Shown piece by piece: positions 62,459 through 64,000 of a DNA stretch of 64,000 nt (its first letter is position 1; each line of letters opens with the position of its first letter). The position numbers and the translations under genes are program-made. The notes below the pieces were generated by a model, which searched no databases, had not been told where the DNA came from, and was given only the letters and a program-made list of their open reading frames with translations. Origin of the DNA: Spironucleus salmonicida (taxonomy: Eukaryota; Fornicata; Diplomonadida; Hexamitidae); NCBI GenBank assembly GCA_000497125.2, contig CM035320.1, positions 1,075,197 through 1,139,196 of the forward strand, given 5' to 3'.

Positions 62459-63793
62459 TCATTCACTAATTCGTACTAATAAATCATCAATATCAATAAT
62501 ATCTGATTGCTCTAAGGCTTGCTTAACTTTATCAATGACAATATTTAACTAAGTATTAAAGCATAAATAAACATCATCATTTGTATAATTTTTGGATATT
62601 TAGTTATCAATAAATATTACTAATTTTGAAATTAGCTTAAATACTCCACCTCCAAGTTATGGATGCATTCCACTTAACTATATCCCATGAATATAAATAT
62701 TCCTTAGTGGACAAAATTAAATTGGAAATTAACATAATTCTAGTTTATTCACAACAGTAACATAACTATTAACTAGATTGGTTTTAGATGTTACTTCTGA
62801 CTAACCTAATAATTATGATATTGGATAGATTAAATTTTCTTATTCCATAATAAACTTTTTGATAACGTTTTAGTTCTCACTAATTATCTCAAGTTCCTTA
62901 ATATAATCATTAACCAAGCAATTATGCAATTTATCTACCACACCTGGTTGCATGACCTAATGTGTAACATTGATGATTGAAATAGATATTGGGTATCTAT
63001 AAACCCCTTCTGCATTATCCATGAAATTAACAAATTCTTATTGTTAAATTATTTCTTCCTTATATGATCCATTTAGGAGGAATAATGGATCATAAAATGA
63101 GAAATATACAATCGCTAATAGACCCAAAACTCCTGAAGCGCGAAAATCAGAAGCTGGTCGGTTTCCTTGAAACCCAATTCGTCGCCATATTTAGCTATCT
63201 GTAACACAATTTTGAAAATATTTCTAGATATTCATCTTTGATCCTGGAAAATTTTCTACCAATGTACCCATATTTCCAACTATTATTTCCATTAAAGTAT
63301 TACACTTTTCCGTATCAAAAGCTATATTTTATAGCTATTAAAATATTTTTAGATAATGCTTAACAAACTTGCCAGCACTTGCAGAATAAACTTAGAGTGT
63401 TAAAAATTCATTATATAGTTTATTATTAAAAATGAGCTTTTTTAAAATAATATTCTGAGTCTAAATTATAATCAAAAGAGCTGGCTGGGTTTATTGTGTT
63501 TATTAATGGTAAGCAATAATAGGAGTAATCGAAGATATTTGAAATATATCAACTTTAAGTACCTTTTTAGCTAGAAAAAAAGGTATTTTATATAAATTAA
63601 ATCCTCTAAATTTATTATATTAGTGAGTACAAAGGGCGTTAGACGTGTGACTATGTGGATGAAAATCAGTTGATATAAAATATATTTAAGACATTGCACC
63701 ATAGAATAATTGTGTTTCCTATTTATTTTTATAGTAAATGAATGCCCCATCGTATTAATCAACATCGGCTATATAAGTTAATGTTTGTTTCAT
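62459..63793 (-). CDS. ELMO-domain protein (444 aa)
   Basis: ATG 63793-63791 to TGA 62461-62459, exactly 445 codons with many TAA/TAG Gln. ELMO-domain proteins act as regulators of small GTPases: ELMOD proteins are Arf/Arl GAPs, and ELMO works with DOCK Rac exchange factors. The diagnostic segment lies near residue 215: IWRRIGFQGNRPASDFRASG followed by VLGLLAIVYF, corresponding to the W-x2-[IL]-GFQ-x3-P-x-[ST]-DFR-x-x-G-x-LGL core. The Arg of the ELMOD GAP motif is present in DFRASG. The N-terminal 200 residues are helical with a Gln/Thr-rich patch. The C-terminal 200 are unrecognised. The 3' end is five bases from that of the ABHD17-like gene. Confidence 0.8.
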
Positions 63794-64000
63794 TTAACGG
63801 AAATCTTTGATAATACATTAAATTATATATAAGATAATTAAAAAATATATAATTTACTAATTAAAAATGTTGAGCTCTTCTAAGTCACAAGGTAATTTTG
63901 TGATAAGATAATAAGTTCATAATAGTATTATCGTATTATTTTTTTAAATGTGTATATATCTAATATGTTTAATATTATTATATTATTTATGAAAAATATT
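63794..64000. other. AT-rich 5' flank of ELMO gene
   Basis: No gene was seen up to the end of the window. Confidence 0.5.

Noticed and set aside
1-64000. CRISPR arrays, insertion sequences, prokaryotic operons or ribosome binding sites
   Set aside because: No regularly spaced repeats, transposase-flanking inverted repeats or Shine-Dalgarno-like gene clusters were seen. The DNA is eukaryotic.

Overview
The window is eukaryotic nuclear DNA from a diplomonad of the hexamitid group (Hexamita / Spironucleus / Trepomonas). The main reason is the genetic code. Every long gene reads through many in-frame TAA and TAG codons and ends only at TGA, so TAA and TAG encode glutamine. With that code, ten complete frames close exactly from ATG to TGA (lengths divisible by three). 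The standard code shows only fragments of them. Short cysteine-rich membrane proteins (CRMPs) with a GGGA(I/V)xGIV-type membrane tail and a KK(G)K end point the same way. Large AT-rich spacers, few if any introns and much repeated sequence would suit a large genome such as Hexamita inflata, but the species call is inference.

Layout. Bases 1-632 hold the N-terminal half of a sugar-type MFS transporter. Bases 1774-21616 and 26700-46541 are the two arms (about 19.84 kb each) of a giant inverted repeat around a unique 5.08 kb spacer. Paired positions sum to 48316 (48315 outside one 1-bp indel). Going inwards, each arm carries a decayed CRP gene, a 1700-codon gene for an unrecognised protein (intact on the left, frameshifted on the right), decayed unknown genes, a second decayed CRP gene, an intact 229-aa CRMP gene, a possible small membrane protein, and a tRNA-Cys(GCA) exactly at the inner edge. 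The spacer holds a different CRMP (298 aa) and a Cys-containing ORF with no start codon. Arm identity is patchy: near-perfect inside, several percent to about 10% different in outer blocks.

The right flank (46.7-64 kb) is gene-dense housekeeping-type sequence: an unknown 312-aa protein, a frame-broken amino-acid permease, an unknown 243-aa protein, a 1610-aa WD40/bromodomain protein resembling BRWD/PHIP, a GC-rich frame-broken gene, an ESCRT-III subunit (Vps2/CHMP2-like), a coiled-coil protein, an ABHD17-like serine hydrolase and an ELMO-domain protein.

How it fits together: the palindrome is a CRMP-centred cassette, with surface-antigen-like genes in the spacer and both arms and CRP remnants at its outer edges. 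Arm-to-arm gene conversion could maintain or diversify these genes. That is inference; the repeat structure, code and gene boundaries are read directly from the sequence.
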